DNA of 64,000 nucleotides from Ulota crispa (taxonomy: Eukaryota > Streptophyta > Bryopsida > Orthotrichales > Orthotrichaceae). The stretch is from positions 5,704,001 to 5,768,000 of the forward strand of contig OY987243.1 in NCBI GenBank assembly GCA_963920765.1, written 5' to 3'. Position numbers and translations under genes: made by a program. Under the pieces are notes generated by a model. It ran no database searches. It had not been told where the DNA came from and saw only the letters and a list, made by a program, of their open reading frames with translations. Shown here in pieces: positions 22,838 through 33,800 of the stretch; position 1 is the first letter of the stretch; every line of letters begins with the position of its first letter.

Positions 22838-23066
22838 CCCCTGAGCGCCTGGTCAACATTATGTTGTCCATAGGGTCCAAAACTTTATCTCACTTTTTCT
22901 CTTAATCTGTACGGTGAAAACAGTCATGATTGGTCCCCATTAGCAAAAAAGGTAGTTCTTTTTCAAATCTTACAAACACTTTTTTGGATGTAATTTTCCA
23001 AGCTGTGGTGGCCATTAAACCCCCCATTTTCTTCTAAATCTTAAAATAACTCTGGGCGCTCAGGGA
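22838..23066 (+). mobile_element. 229 bp TTAA-flanked MITE (T3)
   Basis: TTAA lies at 22834-22837 and 23067-23070. The termini are CCCCTGAGCGCCT and CTGGGCGCTCAGGGA. Relatives are at 37020-37231 and 45818-46955. Its right TTAA is also the left TTAA of the next element. Confidence 0.8.
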
Positions 23067-23070
23067 TTAA

Positions 23071-23996
23071 CCCCTAAAGGACCATTGTTCCTTCGGGGGA
23101 CAAATGGGATTTTGGGCATGTACCTATGGCTAAACTACTTTGCATGATTTTCTAAAACTTTTATTGAAGGTGAGGAATTCAAAAATCCAGGGGGAAATGA
23201 AATTTTTTCTTCATTCTGACATTTGCAAAAGAAGTTATGCTTGAAATTATGAAAATTTGGGGAGGACTGCTCGCTCAGGCAGCCCTAAAACTCCTTTAGA
23301 AATTGATTTTTTTTAATTAAAATTTGAAATTGGTTCTTTAGATTTTTTCATAGGTGAAAAGCTTTGAATCATTCAATTTCAATTAAGGAGATGAAATTTA
23401 TGAGGAGTTCTTATTGACGGGAAGTTATGGATTCTCTACTCTAAAATAAACTTTGAAGTCCTTTATTTTATTCAATTTTCATTATTTTGAAAAAAAACTA
23501 AACCAAGGAAGTAGATTGTTTATCACCACATTATGACCGTTAAGATTTGCATTTTTCATTTCAATGCTTAAATTCTTAACAATTTAGTAATTTGACTCAT
23601 TCTCTACTTCTTTTTACTTATTGATTTTCCCCATGTGTTGTATAGTTCCAATTGATTTGAAAATTCTTCCACACATACCTAACTTGATCTCCTACATGGA
23701 AAAAAAAGCGCAACTTTGAGTAGAGCAACTTTTTTGTTATAAGAGTGGTCAAAGGCTTTTGAGATTTTTGGGCAGCATGGAAAAAAACTTTTTTTTTCAC
23801 TTTAGATGTAAATATCTCACTCCTCTCCATCTAGAATGAATAGATTTTTTCCCCAGAAGTACCTCTTCTAGTTTAGGATAAGATCCTATGGTTTGATTTC
23901 CAAAAAAACAAAACATAAAATCTCTTTTTACTAAACCTCCTAGAAGTGGCAATTTTCAGTGATTTTCACAGAAAAAAGGGCATGGTCCTTTAGGGG
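23071..23996 (+). mobile_element. Complete T1 TTAA element (926 bp)
   Basis: TTAA flanks it at 23067-23070 and 23997-24000. The termini are CCCCTAAAGGACCA and TGGTCCTTTAGGGG, a perfect 14 bp inverted repeat. It shares internal blocks with the other T1 copies and is non-coding. Confidence 0.85.
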
Positions 23997-24721
23997 TTAA
24001 ACATAGCGGGAGCCATTTTGTAGCTTCTGGATGACTGAAAAGTGCTCTTAGAGTGGAATAACACTGTTTTTCATCTAAGATTCCGTTGGGATATGAATAG
24101 AGCAATTCTAAAACATGTAGAAAGATAGCTTTTGCATGCATAATGTTCACAAAAGGGTCCCGCTTGCCAATTGAGTAGTAAAGATGCACCACCGTGTAGT
24201 ATATTTTGAATTTTGAGGATCTTTTTACCAAAACTCAATTTAAGTTATTAAAATGATGTATTTTTAGTTTGAGCATAACAAGCAATAGAAAGTTTACCAA
24301 ATCTTGTTTCTCCTTGTACTTTAAGATTTTGAAAAAAATCAAGTTTTGAAAATTTTATTATTGTCACAAGTTGAGTACCTATTACCACGGAATGGTTACT
24401 TTTTCTAATGTTACCAACATGGGAAGAAAAATTCTATCATGATGATCTTCATCAAGATTCACATCCACAATATAAAAAAATTGGCATAATTCAGTACATT
24501 TTGTAATTTATATGAATTTCTTTAGCATTTGCTTCAAAAATTTACAAAAATTTCAAATTTTCACCAAAGTTTATGAACATTTTTTATACATGTAGTATGC
24601 ACATACCTTCTTCAACTAAAATTATAGAATTGAATTTTGATGTTGATTGTATTGCCAAAATAATTCTTAAAAGATAATTGCAATTCCATGGAAAATCTAT
24701 GGTAGTGGGCCCATCCTTTAA

Positions 24722-25637
24722 CCCCTTAAGGACCAGGCCCCCTTTTTTAGAAACATAACAATTTTGGGCAAGTACTTGTGATTGGAGTTTTTCATATTTT
24801 AGTTTGAAATGTTAACAAAATGTGGGGACAAGGTTTATCTTTCATTTGCACTAAATTTCATGACATTTGGAATTATGAGTAAAAAGTTATGGCCTAATAT
24901 GTTGCTTTTTATGTATGAGGGGCAGCTTGGGCAGATTTTTAGAAATCACTTTTTTCAAAAAAAAAAAATTTAAAATTGGTTTAGGAGATTTATGTGAATG
25001 TAGGAAGCTTTGAATCATTCCATTTTGATCAACAAGATGAAAGTTATGAGGATTTTTTGTTTGTGGGCAATTATGGATTCTCTTCTCCAAAATAAACTTT
25101 GAAGTCCTTTATTTTACTCAATTTTCAATCTTTTTGGAAAAAAAACAAAACCAAAGGATGTAGATTGTTTATTGCAACATTATAACCATTGGGATTAGCA
25201 TTTTTCATTTCCATAATTAAATTCTTAACAATGTAGTGTTTTGAATCATTCTCTACTTCTTTTCACTTACTAATATTTTTTCATATGTTATATAACTTCA
25301 AATGATTTGAAATTTTTTTGACATGTACTTTACTTAAGTGGAATAAGGAATTTAGAGAAGCACCACCCAGATGGCCTTTTTTCCTTAGGAATTTCACCTT
25401 CCCAAGGGTAGTTGCCTGATTTTTCACAAGATGTTTTTGAATATTCAAACCATTCTAACTTCCAAACCACATGGTGAAAAGTTCTAAATTTTTTTCCACA
25501 TCTCCTAAAACTATTCTTCTACAAGATTTTACGGTCACATATGCATAAAAATGTTTTTGTTTTCAAATTTGGTTGATGCTCTAAAAATGGCAGGTTTGAA
25601 GAGTTTTTGGTGAAAACTTTACTTGGTCTTTCAGGTG
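24722..25637 (+). mobile_element. Complete T1 TTAA element (916 bp)
   Basis: TTAA flanks it at 24718-24721 and 25638-25641. The termini are CCCCTTAAGGACCA and TGGTCTTTCAGGTG. It is closest to 59349-60258 across its whole length. Confidence 0.8.
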
Positions 25638-25641
25638 TTAA

Positions 25642-27819
25642 GGGTTAAAGCCAGATGTTTTGTTCACAAAGGTCATGCTTGTAGCAGCGTACCTTAATGG
25701 TCAGTCAGCAATGACACCAGAGTAGACTTTGACCGTAACTGGAAGCATAGCCAATCTGGACCTACTGTAGTCCCAGGAGAACTTGTCCCCGCCTCTAAGT
25801 ACATCTCCATCTCCTGTATGAGTTCTGAAATCTCGTATTCATCGAACATTATTGTAGTACAATGAACACCAATGTTAAACAGTGGTTTCGTTGTTAGGAT
25901 AATAGTCAAATCTTTGTATTAGAGTTGCACATACTAATGGGAATCAAACTAAAGGAAATACTAAAGGAAATATAGTGCATGACGCTTATAACCAACAACT
26001 TCCAAATTTGAGTGGTTAGTCTACTGTCCTCAACAAATAAAAGCTATTAAAGATCACCATGACAAAGTCTTGGTTTTATTTGTCTTGTTAGTGGAATTGT
26101 TTTTGAGCTAGTGGGTATATGTGTTGTACTTTAGTACTTTTTATTGTGGTAATTGATAATTGTTGGTTATAAGTGTCATGCATTATACAATGAAGTAGAA
26201 GCAGCTACACTCAAACCTCTCTTATTGCATGGGAACGGTGGGGAGTTTTTTTAATAGTATGCACACAAAGAGGTTCAAGCACATTTTCTATTGGTGACAT
26301 TGTACTTTGGTGGTTTCACTATGACAAAAATAATTCCATCCATGATTATTGAACCACACTTTATGCCCATAGAGAGTATGCAATTTAAGAACTCCAAATA
26401 GTTATGCAAATAAGGAATATGCAATAAGAGAGACTTGACTGTACTAATCAGAAATGAGGATAGAGATTTGGAAAGTTCCTTTATCCATCTTGCCATGCCT
26501 TCAGACATCCTATTAAATGTTTCAAAAAACAACGTGACAACAAAAAGGACTGTTTTTGCCTGGTACGCACTACTAAATAGTTAGATTAGAAAAAAATTTC
26601 AAGCACTGGAGGTCAATATTGAAACAACATTGACTTCTATGGTTGTCAAACTAATATAGAAACCTATCGTGCAGGAAATATAATTATGCTACAATTATGT
26701 CCTGCTGTAGTTTATTGAATCAACATAATTGCAATAAATGCAAATTCAATATCAAACGAGAAAACATCTTGATTTCAATGGTGAGACAATTTGTTGAGTT
26801 TAGATTCGACTTCATCATAACATTCAGTAGCACCTAGTAGCGTTGCCCTCCCTCTAGATGAAATGGTGTGGAATATTTCACACTCATTTTTAGTTATGGG
26901 GACACTTGGCTAAATTTGTCAGATAGTTTATGAAAGAGAGGCTCAGTTTAGTGCACATACGTCGATATGGGGGCCAGCCATGTTTTTTTTTGTTTTTTTT
27001 TTTGGTGTGTGTTAAGATGAAGTTCATGGATGATACTTGAAGAGAGGTAAAGGCAGCCTCTCTTCAAGCTACTGAATGTTATGATCCTTGCCACCATCTC
27101 AATATTATCTAAATTTTTGCCTGCAATGTGTTTTCTAGTATTAATGGTTCAGGACTACAACACATGCGAGCCCAATATGGATATTAAACACCATTTTTTT
27201 GAGTCAATTATTAAATTGAGAAGGCAATGATAGAAACCCTATCTACTTTTGCAAGCAAGGAGACTTGTTATTGGTTGAGCACTATTTTGCCTAATTGCAT
27301 GGGTGGGGAAATTACAAAACATCAACCTGAAGTAAACGGTGTGGTGGAGATGCTCTCACAAGAACATACGAGCGAGAGTATGGGAAATTTAAGCTACAGT
27401 ATTGAAACAGAGAGTGGAGCTCCATCAAAGTGACTGGCTATGGGAATTATTAAACTAAATGGATTGCCGCCATCCATGACATCACTTCCCCATCAGCAGC
27501 AGCCCTCAATCGGAACAGCCACCCCATCACCTGCAATCCTGACGTATGCAGCAAGCGTCACGGAAAACTACCTCCTGGAATGTAAACGTCTGATACATTC
27601 CCCTCCATCCCTTCTCCGTCCCACACGATTCTCAACCTCTTCATAGCAAGACATAGCTCTTGCTAATCCTCCACTTCATCTCCAAGTCGTGATTACAATC
27701 TATGAATTCATCCTGCCCAGTCCCCGTTTCTCGCATTTACTTCTCGAGCATTCGAAGAGCTTCTCCGGGAGAAGTCGTTTAGGTAGTCTCTACATTCCCC
27801 ATCAGTTTTTTTTGGCACC
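25642..27819. other. Region upstream of the NPF gene
   Basis: Two unrecognised minus-strand frames (25694-25909, 26275-26532) flank the MITE at 25971-26187. They could be exons of an unknown gene, but no motif supports it. A T-rich tract lies at 26980-27003. The stretch 27200-27819 is less AT-rich and presumably holds the NPF promoter and 5' untranslated region. Confidence 0.35.
25971..26187. mobile_element. 217 bp MITE with TGCATGAC ends
   Basis: The left end TATAGTGCATGACGCTTATA and right end TATAAGTGTCATGCATTATA are inverted repeats extending through AACCAACAA. The flanks are TA-rich, so a TA duplication is possible but cannot be shown. Confidence 0.55.
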
Positions 27820-30800
27820 ATGGGGATCGACGACAGACACCGCGGAACCGGAGCAGCCGAGTCCCAATTCACGGAGCCTCTCATTTCAGTAAGAGCACAA
27901 TGACACTGCCTTTGAAATCGTCCTTAGAGTTCATCATCTTCCATGGCCAGGTCTTTACAAATCCGTGTGTAGGAGCAAACCGGAGCGCGAGATCATGGCG
28001 GAGAGAATCTCTACGACGGTTGTATCACTGATGTCTCTAGCGACGGTACCGTTGATTACCGAGGCAGACCTGCCGATAAAGCTACCATCGGCCGCTGGAA
28101 AGCGGTTTCGTTCATCATGGGTGCGTACTAACTAACACTCTACATTTTTATTTCCTCTCTTTCTTTCGTGTACCTCCGTGTATGTTTCCAAAAAACTAGG
28201 TTTCCAGAAAAACTACACTGAATATTGCATTTAGGTTGCCTTAACATTTAGGTTGCCTTCCCTTGGCAAAATTACCTCATGACTCACCCTTGGCCCTCTG
28301 GAGGGACATGTAACTCTCTTTGTGCTACAATAACTCAAGTTTCAACTTCCCTGTGCCCTGGCTTTGGCACTTGTTGCATTCAACCTCTCCTTCTTCCTCC
28401 ATTGCTTATCATAGTAATTATTGACAAAAATTACTATAATTGTGGTCAATATGTAGATAGTGGGAAATGTCAAGAAACTAGTATGGGGCAACCTAAATGC
28501 ATTCACTTAGAATGCCTCAACAATCAGGCTGCCTTACCTTCACAAAGTTACCTAAAGACTTTGGTCACTTGGAAGGACATAAAAATCTCTTTATGCTACA
28601 GTTATTCTAAGCTTTATGTAAAGTTCCAACTTCCTTGCTCCTTGACTGTGGCGCTTGTTGCTGCACCTAACCTCTACTTGCTTCCTCCATTATTTATCAC
28701 AATAATTATTAACAAAAGTTGTTAACGCGTTATTTGTTAAATTGGGAAAAACAGAGGTACCATTTTGTACCCACCTTAAACCCAAAAAATTATCTTAAAC
28801 CAAATTTGAAGGTATCAAATTCCAACTGAGCCACTAAGATTTTTTCCTCGCAAATTCCTCCTCTCAGGTGAGGACACGTGGACCAAAAAAATGCTATGAG
28901 CTTGGTTTTAGGAGTACTCCTGAAACCTTCAAAGTCCCACTTTGTAAGCATATTCCCAAATTAACAAAATAATATGTTTACTGTAATCTTTGTAAATATT
29001 TAAATAGTGTAAAATGTCAAGAAATTAGTATGATGCAACCTAAATGCACTATTTGGTGTAGATTATTTTTTCAGAAACTTCTAAACAACACTGCCGTTCA
29101 CATCTAATCTTCCGGAGGTCTCTCTTAACGATCATGGCGATCACAAGCAAGCAGGTCTCTCTACATCAATCTCCGAATCGTGTGGATTTCGTCTTTCTTC
29201 TGTCTCTGAAGTTGCAATATATCACATCGAAATGACGTTGAGAAGTGACTTGTATGGTGAATGCTTTGATCACTGGTGATCGAGCGTGGGAGTTGAGTTG
29301 TGTTGTGGTGCCACTGCAGGGGCGGTGGTGCTGGAGAGAATGGCATTCTACGGAGTGGCGGCCAACCTGGTGTCGTACCTGACAGTCAAGCTGCACGAGG
29401 GCAGCGCGGAGGCCGTGACGCATGCGTGGGTGTGGGGTGGGGTGGCGTGGCTGCTGCCCCTGCTTGCAGGATTCGTCGCGGATTCGTTTCTGGGGCGTTT
29501 CTGGACGATCACGTACTCACTGCTGATCTACGTTGTGGTGAGCTCCATCACTGCCTTCTCCCATTTGCAAAACAGGGTTGTTTACCTTTATTTATTTCAG
29601 TCATTTTTTTTCGGTTGTGTTTTTTTTGAAAGAAGGTCCATAAAGTGATCATTTAAGTCTACCTTCTACCTAACTCATCAATGATGATAATAAATATCTG
29701 AAAGAATATGTTACGTATTCCTAAATAGAGAATGTATTTAAAACATGGTCGCTTTTAGAGCCTAATATCTTACTACAAAGCAAGCAAAGAATTGCATGTT
29801 CTATCATGCAAGACACTATAGGTTTAACCTTGGCGGGCAAGACTTGAAGCAATGCGTAGGACAAATTAGACGGCCCTTTGCATGCTCTAAAGCATTAAAA
29901 TTGAAAGGGGCTTAATTTGCCTCATGGTAATCAGTATTTATTGTAGAATTGGTCCTTATTTGCAAAAAAAATGGATCCATATTGCAAATTTTGCAATTTA
30001 AGAACAGCAAAAAATAAAAGGAAAAACAAGCCCCTTTTGTTTTTAACATTGTAGATAAGTGGTTCAAATAATTCTAAACACATTGCTATTTAGCATGTGA
30101 TTTTTTTTGTAAGAATGCTTAACCCCTAAAGCCTTGTTGTCCCCGTGGGGGACAAATGGGATTTTGGGTAGGTACCTACGCCCTCAATTTTTTTCCTGAT
30201 TTTTTGAAACTTTTTTTGAAGATAGGTAAATACATTAGCTTTTGGGGAATATAAATTTTATACTAATCTACGCCCAAAAGCAAAAGTTATGCCTAAATAA
30301 GCAAAAAATTGTGGAGATTAGGCAGCAAATTTTTTTTACAAAAACTTGAATTTTTTTTTTTTTTTTTTTTTTTTCTTGTAGGTTATAGTTTTTCTACATT
30401 TGAAGCTTTGATTCATTCCATTTGGACTAGTTATAAAAAAGCTATGAACAATCTTGTTTTTTGGGTAATTCAAACATCTTTTTGAAAAAATAAATGATAA
30501 CCTTCATTTTTGAATGCAAATTTAACATTTTTTCAAAAAAATTGTTGGAAAGGGTGAAGTTTGTTTTCTAGAACAACCTCACCATTGGGATTATTGTGTT
30601 TCAATTCCATTGCCGGGTTATTAACAATTTAAGTTTTTGTTCAATCTCGTACCTCCTTCTACCAAATGTTTTTTTAAGAATGAAAATGAATTTTTTTTGT
30701 TTTGATTTTTTTCCAAAGATTCTCAACTCCATTTTCCACCATAAAAAAATAAACCTCAAAACTTTGTGGTGCAAAAAATTGAAGTTAAAAAAGTTCAAAG

Positions 30801-33800
30801 TCAAATAATCTAGTCATGTGAGGTGCAAAAATGTTTTTTTTTTACACTTTAAATGCACATATCTTGCAATCTGTGCAATCAAAGTTTATGAATTTTTTTT
30901 AGCACATTCTTATACTAGTCTAGTATAAGATCCTACCAGTGCATTTTTTTTTGGCGATATGGAGCAAGTCTAACAAAAACTCTGATAGTTTTGAGCCATT
31001 GGTGCGAAGTCCCTCCTTTTTTTAGCCAATCATCTGAGGACACAAAGAAATCTGGCAACAACTGCCAACACAAAAAAAAAACGCTAGATCCTATGGCTAG
31101 ATATGCAAAAAGACCAATTTTCAAACTTTTTTACTCATTGCCATAGAAATGGCAATTTTGAGTGTCTTTTGACAAAATGAAGGCCCTAGAGCTTTACGGG
31201 GTTAAGCAAACCTTGCATTTGATGGGTCATTTGAAAAAGCTCTTACTATTTAAGCTAATGGAAATTTTTCAATATCCATAAGATTGGCTTTTAGATAGTG
31301 TCATAATGAGATGTGTTTTGCATGTTTCACATAAGTATAATCAAGTTTTCTTGAATTTGTAATAAGGATGCTTATAACAATTTCATATGTGAGGATGAAA
31401 GCAATGTGAGATGGTTTTAATTTGGCACTTGAGGAGCTCAATATAAGTGATCCATTCTATATGCTCGTATGTAGGATAGCTTGGAAATGGTCTCAAGAAA
31501 AGGAAGACTCATCCAAGTAAAATATAGGAGAAAAGGTTTATGTTGTGGATCTTATGGATGTGTAGGAAACACTTTTGTAGGATAACCTTTCTCAACTTCA
31601 TTATTCACATGTTTAGTGCGTTCTTTTGGATTTTTTGGATTGTAGGGTATGTTGTTGTTGACAATATCCGTATCAGCTCCAAGCTTGACGCCACATGATT
31701 GTCCCACCAATATTGATTGTGAACATGCTTCTCCATGGCAAGTGCAAACATTTTATGGTGCGCTTTACATTGTGGCAATTGGAGCAGGCGGTGTGAAGCC
31801 ATGCTTCTCTTCTCTAGGTGCAATATACACTACCAAATACCTTTTCAAATTTGGAAAAACAATAAATTCAATTCACAAATTATTAAGTATTGTATTGTCT
31901 GTGTGCCTTTGGATTGGGTGAATACACATTTTTCAAAAGTAAAATACTACATTCTTCTAAAAGAGCTTATTTGGGATTGTGAAAATTATTGTTTTTTTTA
32001 GCTAAGAGGTACAAGTCAATCAATTAAGCCCTTAGCAATGAGTTGGTTTTGTTCATAATTATGACCAGTTGCAAATAAACAAAATCCTTAGTCATGGATT
32101 TTAAGTGATTTTGTGACTCTAAAGTGTTGGTGGCTTTCAATATTTATGCAAAGAAAGGGCATATAATCCTCCAACTAGTTTCCAACCAAATTGTGGCAAG
32201 TCACTAAGATGTTTCCAATAATTGGCTACAAACTCCTATGCAGTACACTATCTAATATGCTTACAAACACTTATAGCAAAAGAAATTGACTTGAAATTTC
32301 ACTAATGATCATTGTCTCAACATGATGTAGAATGCATCAAATATTAGTCAATTTTGCATAATTTCACAATATTGGTTTCCTTAGAAAAATCTAGATGTGG
32401 AGAAACTAGAGCAACTTTGGATCACTTAGCTAGAACTTTAAAGTGTTTTCAATTACCCAATTAAAAATAGGAATTCAACAAAATGTCATATCTCCGATCT
32501 TCTCGGATTGTTTAGTTCAAGATTTTTCTTCCCATCTCATAAACGGGCATGTCTTTTTGTTTCATAATTTCAAATTTGTTTAAGTGATTAGTTTGTCATA
32601 TTGTTAACTATAACATTCTATTTTTATTTTGGCAATCCACAAGAAAGTGTCACTAATTTTTGTCAAATTAATTCCATATCTCTTCCTAGAATTTTCTAAA
32701 ACCTTATTGTAAGACAAAAATTCTTGTTGAAACTTGGTGATGTTGATTGGAGGATAACAAAATATTTCCTACATCCGCACATTTTGAAAGTAATTGACTA
32801 TAAAATCTCCAAGCCACTTAAAAAAACTAGTCTTTGAAGATTTGAGCACTTGAATGACACCGTTTTGGTATTAAAAAATTTGCCATTTTAACATTGATGT
32901 TCAAAATTCAAAAGTTTTTCCTAATGATCCAATGCTCTAAGGTACTAAATTTTTCAATCTTGTCAATTGTGGAAGGAGCGGATCAATTTGAGGAAGAAGA
33001 CAAGATAGAGCGGCGCATGAAGCATTCGTACTTCAACTATTGGTGGGTGGCAGTGACAAGCGGCTCCTTCATTTCCTTCACAGCTCTTGTGTACATTGAA
33101 GATTGTGTGGGATATGGATGGGGCTATGGCCTTCCTACCATGGGGTTGACCATTGCTATTGTTGTATTCTTGTTTGGCGCACGCACGTATCGCTACAAGC
33201 AACCCAAGGGTAGTCCCCTCACCCAAGTGGCTTGCGTCATTGTAGCTGCAGTACGCAACCACAATGCACTAGTCCCCATTGACTCCTCTCTACTTCACGA
33301 GGTTGTGCAACCTCAAAAGCGGAACTTGCATCATACAAACTATCTTAGGTATGGTCATTCTTCCCATGCTCAAACTAACTTGATCCTACTCATTTAAAGG
33401 CAACCTAAATCAACCCCTCTACTTGATGTGTGTTTTCTTTGTGTTCATGCAAACTTGTTTTACAATCTTATATTGGAGTTGTAATCAATAGTAAAAGCTG
33501 TTAAACCTATGAACACATAAAAGTACACATAAAAAGGACCATCCCATAATATACCACTCTATTTGGGGTTTGGGGTCTGTTTTTGGTTGTGGCTTTTTTG
33601 TGTCACTAGGCGCCACTGATATATATTCAAAACTTGATACAATGCACACTATTGATATTCAATATTCACATAATGGTACTATCAATCCACTTGACACAAT
33701 TAGGGCAACATACCTTACTTACACATTTCACATCTATAACCCCTCCATGGTTAGTTTTGCAAAACAAATAGAAATTCACAACATGTGCATTTTTTCAAAC

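Noticed and set aside
29134-29154. ATG with a following GT as a possible first NPF exon
   Set aside because: Its phase (0) does not fit the exon at 29320, which needs one base carried over. The exons at 27820 and 27973 fit exactly and encode the conserved N-terminal part.
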